From: Sesamum alatum
Lineage: Eukaryota > Streptophyta > Magnoliopsida > Lamiales > Pedaliaceae
Direction of reading: 5' to 3'
NCBI GenBank assembly: GCA_034509735.1
Contig: JACGWO010000002.1
Location: 51,209,115-51,273,114 of the forward strand
DNA length: 64,000 bases
Below are positions 45,792 through 58,400 of the stretch, piece by piece. Numbering within the stretch: position 1 is the first letter of the stretch; each line of letters opens with the position of its first letter. A program made the position numbers and the translations under genes. The notes beneath the pieces are model-generated. The model was not told the DNA's origin and did not search any database. It saw only the letters and a program-made list of their open reading frames with translations.

Positions 45792-46436
45792 TATTATGTA
45801 TGAAGTAGGACAGATGGATGTTTGGGAACGTAACACGTTGTATGGCTATTAATGGTAAGAAGTAGAATTTCTCAAATTTTGCATCATTCTCTCTCACCCT
45901 TTCTCTATTTTGGGAATCGATATTTTTAAAATGCAATGTATTATATATCTCCCGAGAGATCCAACGTGGCGTACATGCAAATGTTTCGCCAGCAGACGGG
46001 GGAAAGTCTGGACAAGGGACTTTAATTGTTTTTCCTAAGGTTGGAAACCCGGTTTCTCGTCTTTACTGTTCCTCGCTTTTAGCAAATTTCAATTTGTTTA
46101 ACACCAGCATGTGACACATAATTGGTGGAGGAAATCACTCTAAATGTTTATTTAATCTACTCATAACATCATACTCAATCAATCATTTTTTATTTCACCA
46201 TTTCTTATCTTATTTAATTTCTTCAAAGTATTATTGACGATAAATACTTTCATCGCTGCCTAAATCTCACTCTAAAGAACTTGAATGTAGAGCAATTCAC
46301 ACGTAAGTTCCAGTCCAATTATATCTAAGCTAAAATCCACTAAATTCAAACATCGTGTTTATTTTTTTTAATCAGTTTGTATCTAATTTAGAATTTCCCT
46401 ATTCAGACAAATAGCAATTGGTGTGAATTCTTACCT

Positions 46437-47030
46437 ATGATGCATAGATACAGACACGATACAATACGAAGACACAGAAAATTTCAAAAAATTAGGATAC
46501 GACACGACGCTGACACAACTAAATATAATATTATATATATATAGTATATATATTCTAAAATTTCTCATTAAATTAAAATATGAAATATAAAATATATCAA
46601 AATAAAACATAAAATAAGCATGTCTTATGTCTAAATTTTTAACCAAAATACATGATTTCAAAAATATGCATAATCAGTTTATTTTAAAAAGTACAATTGA
46701 ATACATAATCATCCAAATTACTTAAATTATAATGACCATCTCTCGATTTTTTAGTAATTTCATTCCAAAAATTTTAGTTTGAGATAAGTGAATTATTTTT
46801 CTTCTTTTTTATTTTGCCTAAAACTCTTTTTTTTTTAAAAAAAATAGTACAAAACTTTTAAAATTATAAAAAAAAAATTATAAATGTGTCTAAAACACGT
46901 CGGATACTCCTTCAAAACGTGTCGGACACACCTCCGTGTCCTTTTTTTTTTAAAACTTTCGGACACGTGTATGCCGTGTCCGTAGCGACACTACATCGAG
47001 TAATTTTTCAAAGTGTCCGTGCATTATAAA
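46437..47030. mobile_element. Possible TIR element with GTGTCGGACACG-type repeats
   Basis: Near the left, 'agacacgatacaatacgaagacacag' and 'gatacgacacgacgctgacac', and near the right, 'acacgtcggatac', 'gtgtcggacacacc', 'ggacacgtgtatgccgtgtcc' and 'agtgtccgtgcat', form clusters of a GTGTCC-type motif in both orientations. The 300 bp between are very AT-rich. This fits a non-autonomous DNA transposon with subterminal repeats. Exact ends and target duplication were not resolved. Confidence 0.4.
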
Positions 47031-47725
47031 TTCTTACCCAAATTAAAGTTGTTCGAACCAAATCACGACAAGTATAATATTTATTATGTGATTGATTATT
47101 TTTTTAACTGTACATCAATTATATTACACTTACTATAAAATTATTCAAATACGCACAAATTCAAATTGAGCTAAAATTTTCGTTAATTATATATATACAG
47201 ATACTAATACTATGGACACAGTGTGATGCAAGTGGCACAAGTTTGAAGACAAATCCGGTATCCAAATCAGATATCATACGTAAAAATAAGCAATCATGAG
47301 TTGATGATTCCTCAGCGCCGACTATTCACATTCTGTAACTTGGCTGTCATTCCTCTAATCCCTAGAAAAGTCGGCATCCTACTTCCAATTATTTAATTAT
47401 GTCATATTAAAGAAATGTTACCATCACATAATATTTTTTTGTCAAATCTTATTAGATACCGTCTGATTAAAATTCTAATTCAAATCGAACTCTATTATAC
47501 TTAAATTTTAATTACATAACTCTTGTCGTAAGATTGGTTCACAATTCAAATAAAGTAACCAATCATCGTATAATAGTTGTAGAGTGATGTTTTAATTTGA
47601 TCGAACTTGATTTGAGTAAGAATACCCTCTGTCTAACTTGACTATTATAATTCTACCAACATATTAAAAATTAATCTCAATATCTATTGATTCTACTGAA
47701 TCAAATATTATGTCATCATTAATCT

Positions 47726-47987
47726 GATAAAGTTACATTTTTAGTCTCATAGAATAGGGGTTCAACATTTTTAGTCCCTATTTTATTAGATTTTTAAAAT
47801 GGTTTTAGAATTGAAAAGGCTTGACATATTTAGTTCCATAACTCCCATAAAATAGAGGACTAAATGTGGCGAGTTTTATCAAATTGGGACAATTGAAGAT
47901 TAAATGAGACCATTTTAAAATTACCGTAAAGCAGATAATTAAATGCGTTGACCCTTTATCCTATGAGACTAAAAGTGTAACTTTGCT
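47726..47987. mobile_element. MITE with 10-bp target duplication (262 bp)
   Basis: The arms AAAGTTACATTTTTAGTCTC (left) and AAAGTTACACTTTTAGTCTC (right, reverse complement) are inverted repeats. Further 'gactaaatgt'/'acatttagtc'-type pairs lie inside. TCATTAATCT is present at both borders (47716-47725 and 47988-47997). It is non-coding. The size of the duplication suggests the Mutator superfamily. Confidence 0.8.
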
Positions 47988-47997
47988 TCATTAATCT

Positions 47998-50966
47998 ATA
48001 ATGCACTCAAATATATTGGGAGCTATACATTTTTAATAAAATTAAAATTCGTGATATTCAAGTGAAGGCTAGTAATATGATTGTGATTAGTTTGAATGCT
48101 TATTGTATCCGATTTCAATTAGAATTTCTCCTAATTCTTGATGATTTATCCTATGCATATTAAAGGTATAGATAGACACACTATTTAATTAAAGCTACTT
48201 GGGATATATTTTATTTAATAATCACTTAACTTATGTCAAAGATGACCAGATGGAAAAAAAAAGGTCGGTTAAATTATTGAAAAATAAATCAACGAAAACC
48301 GTCTTTTCTGATTCGTCGGCGCGTGCCAGCCAATATTTAAAATTTAAGTACAGTGGATTAGTCAATATTAATCACAATTGGCATATGATTACGTACATGT
48401 TTAATTTGATGGTTTTGGATTGGTAGGTCCATTAATTGCTCCTTTGGCTCTTCGATTATTTAATACTAATAATTAATAAATAAGTGTTTGTTTTTATTAA
48501 AATAAATATAAGTTGTAATAGTGTGGGATTGAAAGGGTTAATGTACTATGTGGACGTGTGTGACAGTTCAAGACCAACCAAGACGAATTAATTCGCTGCA
48601 TTCTTAGTGTTAATCCCGATAAATAGATAAATAAAGTTGGATTAATTCTGTTTGGTCCATGAATTCATGAAGTATGTGTTACTGGGCAGATTCTTGCCCT
48701 ACGTGTTTCAAAATAAATAGTGAGAATAAATTAATATATTATATATGAAATTTATTTGGTTTACGTATTTAAAATAATGAGCAAATTAAGTTCGGAATCT
48801 CTCATCTCTTAGTTAAAAAGCTTACGAAACAAATCATCATTTGGACCACATCGCCAAGACTCTAATTATAGACATTCGATACTTAAGTCAGATAAATTTA
48901 GAGGTAAGTGTATATAGAATGTTAGAATAGCAAAAGTTGTACCTGCTGTATGGAGGGCGATTATAATAGTCCCATCCCCTGTGTAATTGTATGATTTTCA
49001 CGTAAACCACAGAGTCAGAGACACAAAAATGAATGGATAGTCATGATTATGATTAAAATTACTATAAGTTACAATTTTAATGGTTATGATTAAAAATCAT
49101 GGTAAATAATTATTATTAACCACGAATAAATAAAATTGATGTGAAAACTAACTTTTTCATTATGAAAAAAATTATTTATCGCAGCTAAGAGCCATGGTAA
49201 AAACATTTGTCATGTTTTTTTTAGCTATGAAAAACGTTTTAACCACCCTCGTAAAAACCACGGTCAACAACTGTTATGTGATCATAATCAATGACAATGT
49301 GCTACGACTATTTATTATTAGCTATTTTGAAATGTTAGATTTATTGTAGTGGAAGATTGTAAATGAATTACAAATTGGTCTGAATACGACCTACATCGGA
49401 CAACCCCCACGTCAAATACCAATTGTTCAAGTTCCATCATGGCGCATGTTGTATTTATGTGACTTTGTAGAATTTTGTTTATATTGTCATTTGTAATTTG
49501 AATGTGATAGCGGTATACCTATCTTGTTTGAAAAAAATATAAATAAACCTTATACAAAGCTGAAATACCGTCAAAATCCCAACTGCTGCGTCTGTTACTG
49601 CGGATCGATCGCTTGATCCGACCCAACCCAATGACCCACTTAGAGGGCCCAAGATTTGGGCCATATGTTGACTGACAACTCAGGGTTTAGGATGACGTCA
49701 TGTGGATCAAATAAGTGGGCACAATTGATCCTATAATATCCTTTTGTCCTGCTATATTTATGGTAAAACACATTTATTACTTTGTACCGCATTTACTACT
49801 CCAGTTTGCATATTATCATCTTAAACTTGAAATGACTTAAACATCGGAGGATCTTCGCCATGGATCATCCCAACTAACCTAACGTACTTTACTCTTCTCA
49901 GGAACCGTATCTCAACTAGGTGAATGCAACGAGATTGTGGAGTTACACCTCAACTAAGATTTTCATATTCGACTCGGATCGATTGGCTACCAAATAATTA
50001 ATATATTAAAAGTATTGATCGATACACGAGGTAATTACCATATTTTTGGTTTAATTTGGAGAATAATATTGAAATGATGAATTGGTCAGAAATTTGTCAA
50101 CATCCATCTCTCCAGTAGGAGGATTGAGGGTCCGGTATACATATTCCGTGGCCTCATCAATTTGTAGCTATGACCACAAAATTAGTATGATTAGGTAGCA
50201 AAGGGCAATGATTCATGTACCTGAAGACTTTTTTCATTGTTTTTGGAACAATATGAATATGTACCTAAAGACTTTGAGAATTTAAAAACAGTAGATTCCC
50301 ATTAATATGCGTTCTCTGAATTTGGCTAATCAAAAGGTTCACACCACCAAACTCCCCCTCAACCCAACCACAAAAAACGACTACATTTATTAATTCTTTG
50401 TACTTGCGGAAAGTGAAGCATACTCAATGCGTGTGTAATTTTAATTTATATTTTATTTAAATGAAAAAATAATAATTTATCAAAATTACTGCAATAGTTT
50501 CTTTCGACGTACATCAACACATTTAGTGATACAATCAAGTCACTAAAGAGGTTGTTATTTTATGTAAAATAAAGTACCTATTTGTGGGTATTTTAGTTGA
50601 AATACATATTATCTACCAAAGTTAGTTAATTTAATGTGCCCACGCTTAATAAATAGCTTGTACAAATGATGTTCCAATGCACTCGATTCATCTGCATAAC
50701 ATATATTTTATTATATTTATTTAATTATAGAACTAAAATTAGAAAAAAAAAGGATTTATTAGAATTGATAGTTTCTTAATAATATTTAATATTTTTAAAT
50801 GTGTATGAACATAATATTATTGATTAAAAAAAAACTTAAAGAGATGATTGTTCTGTGTAAGAATAAGTATGCCTGAGGGTATTTTAGTAATGATACATTT
50901 TACCAATCAAAGGTGGTTTTTCTAACCTTCTCATATAGTTTAGGTATTTACAATACAGATCATGCG
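47998..50966. other. Gene-free AT-rich intergenic DNA
   Basis: Nothing gene-like in about 3 kb. Short frames at 48199-48426 and 49479-49664 have no family likeness. Between 49020 and 49352 there are repeated 'aaccac.gtaaaaa' and 'catggtaaa' strings, ending 'ttattgtagtgg', which is like the GTAGTG terminus of CACTA-type elements. The matching CACTAC start was not found. Confidence 0.4.
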
Positions 50967-51165
50967 CCAATGAAGCTTAGCTCAGTTAGCGAAGCTGAGG
51001 CCCCATGATCCTAGAGGTCATGGATTCGAATCCCCTGGGTGGGATGATTTGTTTCTACTGCATAGTAGGTTTATTTGTTTCTATTCTATAGTAGGTTATT
51101 TGTTGTTGTAATAGCACGATGTTGGTATATGTGATATTGTGGATAGGAATGTTGTATTTATCTAT
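50967..51165 (+). mobile_element. tRNA-derived SINE, subfamily B, 3'-truncated
   Basis: CCAATGAAGCTTAGCTCAG starts a copy with A-box-like TAGCTCAGTTAG and B box GGATTCGAATCCC, then the doubled 'atttgtttct....tatagtaggtt' block and 'gttgtaatagcacgatgttgg'. Similarity to the 54169-54449 copy stops near 51165, before the A tail, so the 3' part has been lost or replaced. Confidence 0.8.
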
Positions 51166-51487
51166 AGGTTTCACTCCTGACGTGATTAACAAGTAAATAG
51201 AATTTTCTTCTATAGATTGGATGTAACAATACAATATCAAACGATGTGAATCATAACATGTGAGCACAATACATGTTCCAACTATTGATGTGGTTGTTTG
51301 ATATCTTTACACTTAATGTGTGTAAGAAATTAAGACTCCAAAATACTCTCTGTGTTGCTGAAATTTTTCAATTGTTTTTTTTCTTTTTGGGAGGTCATAA
51401 ATTAGCGAAACTCGGTTAAGCCTAATTTAAATCTTAAATTGAGATCACACGACTATAAAATTATGAGGCCGAACCCAGAAGATAATA

Positions 51488-51550
51488 AATTGCTCCTACA
51501 ACACATCTTTGTACAATGATACAGGCTCTCAAGTGAGTGGTAGGAGCAAC
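51488..51550. repeat. Short inverted repeat TTGCTCCTAC / GTAGGAGCAA
   Basis: A 10-bp perfect inverted repeat with about 40 bases between lies just left of the MITE at 51561. It could be a hairpin or the ends of a tiny foldback element. Confidence 0.4.
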
Positions 51551-51560
51551 TTTTAATTTA

Positions 51561-51776
51561 GGGTAAATTACAAAGGGGTTCCCCTAAAATTTATCATAAT
51601 TATAAATACTCATTCGTTGTTTGAAAAATTATAAATATCCATTAGAATAAATGGTCATCTAACAAATATGCCCTCGTGACAGCCCATTTATTTCAGGAGA
51701 GTATTTGTAATTTTCAAACAATGAAAAAATATTTATACTTATTGTCAAACCTTAGGGGCCCCGTTGTAATTTACCC
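51561..51776. mobile_element. MITE with 9-bp target duplication (216 bp)
   Basis: GGGTAAATTACAAAGGGGTT on the left and the reverse complement of the right end (GGGTAAATTACAACGGGGCC) are terminal inverted repeats, and 'tttgaaaaattataaata' pairs with 'tatttgtaattttcaaa' inside. TTTAATTTA flanks both sides exactly (51552-51560 and 51777-51785). Mutator-type by terminus and duplication length. Confidence 0.9.
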
Positions 51777-51934
51777 TTTAATTTATTATTATCCCAAACG
51801 ATGGTTCCTATCACTATATTAATTGTTGAATATTTTAATGGTAATTGTTACTTAATTATGATTAATTTATTAAACTGTTAGTTAATTATGATTAATTTAA
51901 TATTAGTGATGATAATGCAATTCATAACACAATG

Positions 51935-51961
51935 ATATATATATATATATATATATATATA
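51935..51961. repeat. (TA)n microsatellite
   Basis: A TA dinucleotide run of about 26 bases. Confidence 0.85.
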
Positions 51962-52869
51962 GTTGATCTACTCCAAATAAATCCAAAACTAAAATAGGAA
52001 AAGACATAGTACTATGTTGTCTGGGAAACTTTTCTTTGTCGCGTATTTATGATGATGTTGTCAGCATAACAAATTTTTTGGCAGTTTGAGCATTTGCGAA
52101 ACATTGTATAATTAAAATACAATGCTAGAAACAAACTGGTTGTTGTTTTAAGTATCATAATTATTGGAGATGATATAGAAATTATTCCATTTTGTTTATT
52201 TGTTTGTTTGTTCGAGTTTGGAGTGATTAATGAATCTGTATTGGAAAATAGGAATTGGTAGGGGAATATTTGTTTAGTGGGTCCAATTATTTCTTATTCC
52301 ATTTCATTTATTTATTTAAAAAGTACTAATGACTTCCAACAACAATAACAATAAGGTCCATAACCTTAATTAATTATAATATTGAATCGTAATGTATAAA
52401 TAAATGTCTACGTTCATATATAATAGTTGTTAGCTACTCGTGATAACGTCTGCATCGGTGCATCCATATTTGTTCAAAATTGATTTTTATTTGTGAAGGT
52501 ATTTATAAATTAAGTATTGTACATTTCATAAACTTATCTCTAAGAAAAAGAAAAAAATGATTAGTAAAAATTATGAAACATAGAATCCCTGTGAAGAAGT
52601 CTGAATCAACAGAAAGATGTGAACATTTGACCTTGTTGGATTCATTGATCTTTGTAGTATTTCTTGTTTTGTTGAGTACAATGGACATTGGACAGCGATC
52701 TCCTATGCATGTACTTGTCTACCACAATCACAACAACTTTGTCCAAGTACAAACAACAAATTAAGACTCTTCACTTTTTTACTCTACTGAAATTCATTCT
52801 TGCAGTGCTAGACTTTTGTTGTCAACATCATCATTGTTTTGTTAGTGTTTAGATGAAGGTGGGTGGGTA
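51962..52869. other. Intergenic DNA, no gene recognised
   Basis: AT-rich sequence with short overlapping frames on both strands at about 52503-52764 that have no family likeness. Confidence 0.45.
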
Positions 52870-52945
52870 GGGGGAGTTGAAGGTTTTAATACTTTGGGGG
52901 AGTTATTGATGTGTGGTGAATATTTTAGGGGAGTAACTGTACTTA
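52870..52945. mobile_element. Solo end of the 40656-41451 TIR family
   Basis: 'ggttttaatactttgggggagttattgatgtgtggtgaatattttaggggagtaactgtacttaac' (written here in parts only for comparison) parallels the right arm of the 796-bp element in order and spacing ('ttttaatacttta', 'attgatatggggtgaatacttta'). The other arm is missing, so it is a truncated copy. Confidence 0.55.
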
Positions 52946-52959
52946 ACTTATAAAAAAAT

Positions 52960-53525
52960 TATATATGACCCCCCCTCCCAACAATATGTCAATCCAAAAA
53001 GAGGTCCATTTCGAATAAAGTCCAATAGAAACTTAAGAATGCACGCAATCCAAAGGAAAAAATAATACCCGAGAGAGAAGGCCCATAGAAGGGACTTAGA
53101 GACATCATACCGCTAAGCCCAAAGGTGAGGGGTAACCTAGCGGGCACCCAGGCAATAGTGTGTTCTCATACACAAGTGAGAGGTGGCCATTTGATCACTA
53201 GGTGGAATGATGGATGTGTAATCACTGACGAAGTCGGAAAATCTAGGCAAATGACCAAGCTCATTCCAACGAACCCTAGAAATTCGGGAGCAAATCCCGT
53301 AGAGGGCTTATTCGATCGAGAGTCCCCCAACAATTGAAAGCCCCAAGATTTCTTCCAAATTTGTTGGAAGTTTATCCTCGACAACCACTTTCCCGAGTTC
53401 TAAGGGAACTACACTTCGTCAACCAACATGAGGCTGGGCCTATAACATAGGCACCCTTGTCCCCCGCTAAAGGGTAACACACCTTTGCAACATCTACACG
53501 CACACGGTATTAAATATTCTAAGCA
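52960..53525. other. GC-balanced anomalous segment, possible LTR or other retroelement fragment
   Basis: About 560 bp stand out from the AT-rich surroundings by near-even base composition. Overlapping frames on both strands (53125-53337 plus, 53166-53384 minus) have no recognised domain. The CCCxAAG-rich wording and the absence of inverted repeats would fit a solo long terminal repeat, but I could not find LTR borders or a 5-bp duplication. Confidence 0.3.
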
Positions 53526-54168
53526 TTCTAATACTACGTTATTATTCTACATTGTGTTTAATTTATTTAATTTTTATTTTTGACAACTATTTACTGATTT
53601 CAGCGTTGGAGTACTAATATATTTTTTGTAAATCCCCATTTCAATACTTGTGAAAAATTCAGGCCTGCAAATCTTAAGTTGATCCAATCCGAACAAACAA
53701 TTTTTTGTTTGCATCAATAGAAACACCAGAAGATTAAACATATAATTGGACAACAAAAATAACAACAGTAAAGAGAACTGAGATAAAAATGTAAATCATA
53801 GAAATAAAAAGAATACCTAAGATAAGTTACCTAGATAAAAAAATTCCCAATTAATAGTTTGTAATTAATTATATAAAGAATATAGATAATGTAATAAGAT
53901 GAGGTGAGGCTCAAGATAATGGGCTTAAGTTAAATATTTGACGAATACTCTAGCCCAACCTCAAATCCAGGCCCAAAATCTTTCATTATCGATCCATAAC
54001 TTGCTAATTGCTGCTACGCAGCTTCCTCAATCGTTTTTGGGAGGTGGGCTGAAAATTCAATTTCAAAAAATCCTTTCTCTACTTAGAAATTTAGAATCTC
54101 AAAGCTCATTAAGATTTTGCGGTTAAATCCAAGGTATTGAAGGTCTTATCAGGAGCCTTAAATTTATC
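53526..54168. other. Intergenic DNA with GGCCCA/AGCCCA motifs
   Basis: The strings TAGCCCAACC and CAGGCCCAAAA near 53951-53976, with a following 62-codon frame, look like a decayed gene start or promoter. No family likeness was seen. The 16-bp string GAGCCTTAAATTTATC at 54153-54168 is the left target duplication of the next SINE. Confidence 0.35.
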
Positions 54169-54449
54169 ACCAATGAAGCTTAGTTCAGTTGGCGAAGCTG
54201 AGGCCCCATGATTCTAGAGGTCATGGGTTCAAATCCCCTGTGTGGGATTATTTGTTTCTACTGCATAGTAGGTTTATTTGTTTCTACTGTATAGTAGGTT
54301 ATTTACTGTTGTAATAGCATGATGTTAGTATACGTGATATTGTGGATAGGAATGTTGTATTTGTCTCTATCTGTTATATTGATCTGACAGAATTGATTGT
54401 ACTCGTTTATTTCAATTAATAAATTCATCGTTTCCTACTAAAAAAAAAA
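54169..54449 (+). mobile_element. tRNA-derived SINE, subfamily B, full length with perfect target duplication
   Basis: The 281-bp copy starts ACCAATGAAGCTTAGTTCAG, has an A-box-like TAGTTCAGTTGG and a B box GGGTTCAAATCCC, then the doubled 'atttgtttctactg.atagtaggtt' block, and ends 'cctactaaaaaaaaaa'. The 16-bp GAGCCTTAAATTTATC occurs exactly on both sides (54153-54168 and 54450-54465), proving insertion by target-primed reverse transcription. It is the best-preserved copy in the window. Confidence 0.93.
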
Positions 54450-54714
54450 GAGCCTTAAATTTATCGATTGTGGATTCAGCTCCAAGTTGCGTCTATCCAA
54501 AAGTCGTGGTTTTATAGAGATAATTTGTCTAATGATCTTAACTTTCTTTTGGATGAATGTATAATTTTTTTTTTTTTAAATAAAGACAGTTTGTATGAAT
54601 GATATTGATATTTATGATAGATGTATGTGTAATTATGTAAAAGAATATGAATGATTTGGATAAACTGACTATAAATTATGCCATATAAGCGTAATTGTCT
54701 CTTTTATATATCGA

Positions 54715-55117
54715 GGCCCCATTTATTTTGATGTATTAGCTTGAATAAGAAAATTAGTATAGGATAATATATTATTTATTTTTATGTATGAGACCCTTAT
54801 ACAAATACGGGACCTCGTATTAATTATTGTTACACTTACGTAACTTATACCACCAAAGGTGGTAGTATAAGTTATCATGTAATTTGTACAACAATAAATG
54901 CAAGGGGCAAAAGTCCATCTTACCCTCAAATAATAGTGGAGTATGTGTAATTGATGGGCAGGCTAATGTGTAATTTTATCATCTAACATAAGTAAATACA
55001 ATAAAGTAAACACTGTAAATAAATACTTTACAATTTATACAGGGTTTTTTTTATCATTTATTTAGTTCAGAAAAACCCTATCACCTGTTTTATTCAGTTG
55101 TCAAAGTAAACGGGGCC
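54715..55117. mobile_element. TIR element (Harbinger- or hAT-like MITE) upstream of PXN
   Basis: The ends GGCCCCATTTATTTTGA and the reverse complement of the right end GGCCCCGTTTACTTTGA are inverted repeats with 15 of 17 matches. Inside, 54842-54870 forms a long hairpin (ACTTATACCACC ... GGTGGTAGTATAAGT). No clear target duplication was found. The right end lies about 370 bp before the PXN start codon, so it may contribute to that promoter. Confidence 0.65.
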
Positions 55118-55485
55118 TGAATGTGAAAAGAAAGGTCAATGTGAAATGATTGAAACTTTTGTGGGGGAAAGTGAAAATAACCGAAGTTTCGGGGAGGTTG
55201 ATTCAATTTCCCCCTATTACGAGCCGTGCGCCAACCCCGCTCTTCTTTTCTTGAACGGAACGCCTAAGTAAAACCCCAATTCTGTTTCTTGTATTTCTGT
55301 TTACACAGAGTAAAACACTTTCTGCATGTTTTCTCGATTAAATTTAGCAAACTGTTAAACTCCGAAGGGAGGAGTCAAGTCTCGTATTTTCTCTCTCTGG
55401 ATCTCGCTCTCTCTCACTCTCGCACACATCACTTTCCCGAAATCGGAGAAGAGAAAGCAAAAAAGTCCCAAGTTTCGAAGGAATT
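55118..55485 (+). promoter_or_regulatory. PXN promoter and CT-rich leader
   Basis: The region has no clear TATA box. A CT-rich stretch ('ttttctctctctggatctcgctctctctcactctcgc', about 55387-55425) precedes the start codon and is probably the 5' leader. Confidence 0.4.
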
Positions 55486-58400
55486 ATGTCCGACGCTTTG
55501 ATCAACGGCCTTGCCGGTGCCGGCGGCGGAATCATCGCTCAGCTCATTACTTACCCTCTCCAAACTGTGCGATATTTGGACTTTTGATCTATTTTTGCGT
55601 CATATCCTGCTGTAGATTATATGTATGTACTAATTAAAGTTTATGTGATGATCTTTGGTGTGTTAGGTAAATACTCGGCAACAAACAGAAAGAGATCCGA
55701 AGAAGGAGAAGAGGAAGCTTGGAACTCTAGAGCGAATGTCTCAGGTAATCTCTCGTTTTCTTGGTCCAATTTCAAATTTTACGGTTGACCTTCATGTATT
55801 TTCATTTTCTTGTGATGTTCTCTTTCTGCTCATATGCAATGAACTTGTGGAAATACGATGCTTAGGTGGTAAACGAAGAAGGGTGGAATCGACTATATGG
55901 AGGATTAGGTCCGTCTCTTGTCGGCACCGCTGCGTCTCAGGTGAGCTTGTTCTAGGTCATCCTTCTTACATTTCTGTTGTTTGTGTTGGTGTGCGTAATT
56001 AGCTTTTGGTATTTGCGTGCGTAATTACCTTTCGCTGTATTATAACGAAATTAACGTAATTTTTAATTGTAACACAGTAACAAATTAAGAGGGGTAGTTT
56101 CTACTGTGGTAAAATTGCTTAGTGTAAAGTTACAAGTTGTAATTTGATTTTTCAATTTGGGCTGCGCAGGGGCGGGGATGTAAAATATTAGTTGTTCCTG
56201 CTAATGTGACATATTTTAAGTCCATGAGAGAGAAAAGGGCAAACTTTAAGTATGTAGGGGGAGCTTGTGGTCCCCTGCATTGAGTTGTGTGCCTTACCTA
56301 GGAAAATTATCTGCACCATATTTGTTTTGGTTGTTGCTAGTCATAGTCCTACCTATAGTCTAATAATGCGGAATAATTCCTCTCTCTAAAAGAATCACGC
56401 TAAATAATCCATACCTACATTACCAACCAAATTATTGGTCAACCATGGCGATGATATTAACCATTATAAGGATCGGACGGAACATTTTCTTTTTCACAGA
56501 GTCAAGGTTTTAAGATGGGGTTTCTGGGAGAAATAAAGTGTGTATTGACATTTGACTTCAATGTGTAGAATTCAAATTGACCTTATAATATCCTACACAA
56601 ACACACATTGAGACCATATCTACTTGCTCAGTCAAAGATCAATATACAAACCAGTATAAGAAAATAATTCATGTTTGAAACATGAAAAGTTTGGAAAGAA
56701 AGTTTCTAGTTCTTGTTTGTACTGGAAGACACATAGTGCAGATGAAGCGGGGCCAGTAAAATAAAATCCAAAAGTTTCTGATTAACCCATCCTGGCGCAA
56801 TGAATCACGTAGAGTTCTGGTCAATATTTCTTTTACTTATCTTACACTTTATGTTTAGTGCTTTTTCCCTGTAAGCTGAAGTGAAGTTAAAACATTTCCT
56901 AGAAACAAACATAAGTAAGTACTAAATTGGTTGTAAATTTATTATTGTTATTTTTGCTTCCTCTTTGTTAAAATGAATGCTGTTTTCTCTTTAAATTTTC
57001 TTTTAAGTTGTCCCAATATAATTTCGACGTCGCTTGAAGTTTTACATTCTATGTAACAATTAAAACAACCAAATATGGATTGGATACCCTTTATTATCTC
57101 CTGTCAAATGTCAATTCCTTTCCTGGGTTTTATGAAATCACATGTGAGGCAAAGGTTCCCTCTATTTGTCTCATCGTTGTTTTCAGGCCCTATAAATAAT
57201 TGATTTAAGTATACCATTAATTTGGAAATGTACTTTCAACTTGCTTACATAAAGTATATTCAAGACTATGACTGCAGATGCTGTGGCATTCACATCCAAT
57301 GGCACTCCTTGGATGTAAGATACAGTTGTTTCTAGTCCTGAGCTTCTACTCTAAAAGCCACGTTCATGGTGTCAATGATGCAACGAAATGTCCTTCCATA
57401 TTTCCCTCTCTTTAGTTTGTGCTTGAGTTCTTTCTGAATTTTTCTATAGCTATAATTATATATATATGACCTTTGTTGTCCGGATGTTTGGTTTCTTATG
57501 TATTGCAACTTTTATGGTACAGGGTGTTTACTATTATTTCTATCAAATATTCAGGAACAAGGCTGAAGTCACAGCCCTTGAACAGAGGAAGAAAGGCATT
57601 GGGGATGGATCAGTTGGAATGCTCTCATCGCTTGTGGTTGCTGCTCTATCCGGGTAAATATACTCCTCCACGTGGTCCTTGTTATGCATCATGTGGTTAG
57701 ATACTGAGCCATCATTGTCCTCCATATTGACCACAATGTATCTTTTGGGGGTTGGTGTGTAAGGTAATTTTCTACTCCAGATTTATATACCTTTTTTCCT
57801 TAGGTTATTGTGCAAAGTCAGATTCTTCTTTGGCAGTAGTTAGTAAGCATCTATTGCAGGGCTTTTGGGGGTATTGGGATGAGTTGTGCTCACATGGATC
57901 CAAGTTTGGCATCCTACAACCAACTCTATTATATTTTATTACCCCAAAATAATGTATGTTAGCTTTGGGTGTTCAAGGGTGTATTATTATTGTTCCTCTT
58001 ATTATATAAAAGAAAATTGAACCTGCTTTACTTGACATTTTAAAGTGAAAAACATGTCTTACTTATGTTTATCAACACGAGTACTCATGGTTAAAATACT
58101 TCAAGGTCCAAGACGATACAAGAGAAACTCTCATCTGAAGGGGTACAACAATGTATTGTTGGTTATCTTTTGATGAAGCGTCAATCATGTTCTTCTCAGA
58201 ATCATGTAAACCATCAACATCTCGTTTTCTTAATAAATTGATGCACTATCGAGAGAATATTTGACATTATTGTATGGATTAATTGTAGTCTTCTCACGAC
58301 ATATTCTCTTTTTACATTTCTGTAGATGTTTAGAAGTCCTGACCAGGAATAGTTATTTGTTTAACATTTTAAGACTCAGGATTAGCAGGTTTATACCGTG

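Noticed and set aside
49020..49352. CACTA transposon suggested by GTAGTG near 49350
   Set aside because: No CACTAC start with matching inverted repeat or 3-bp duplication could be found upstream.
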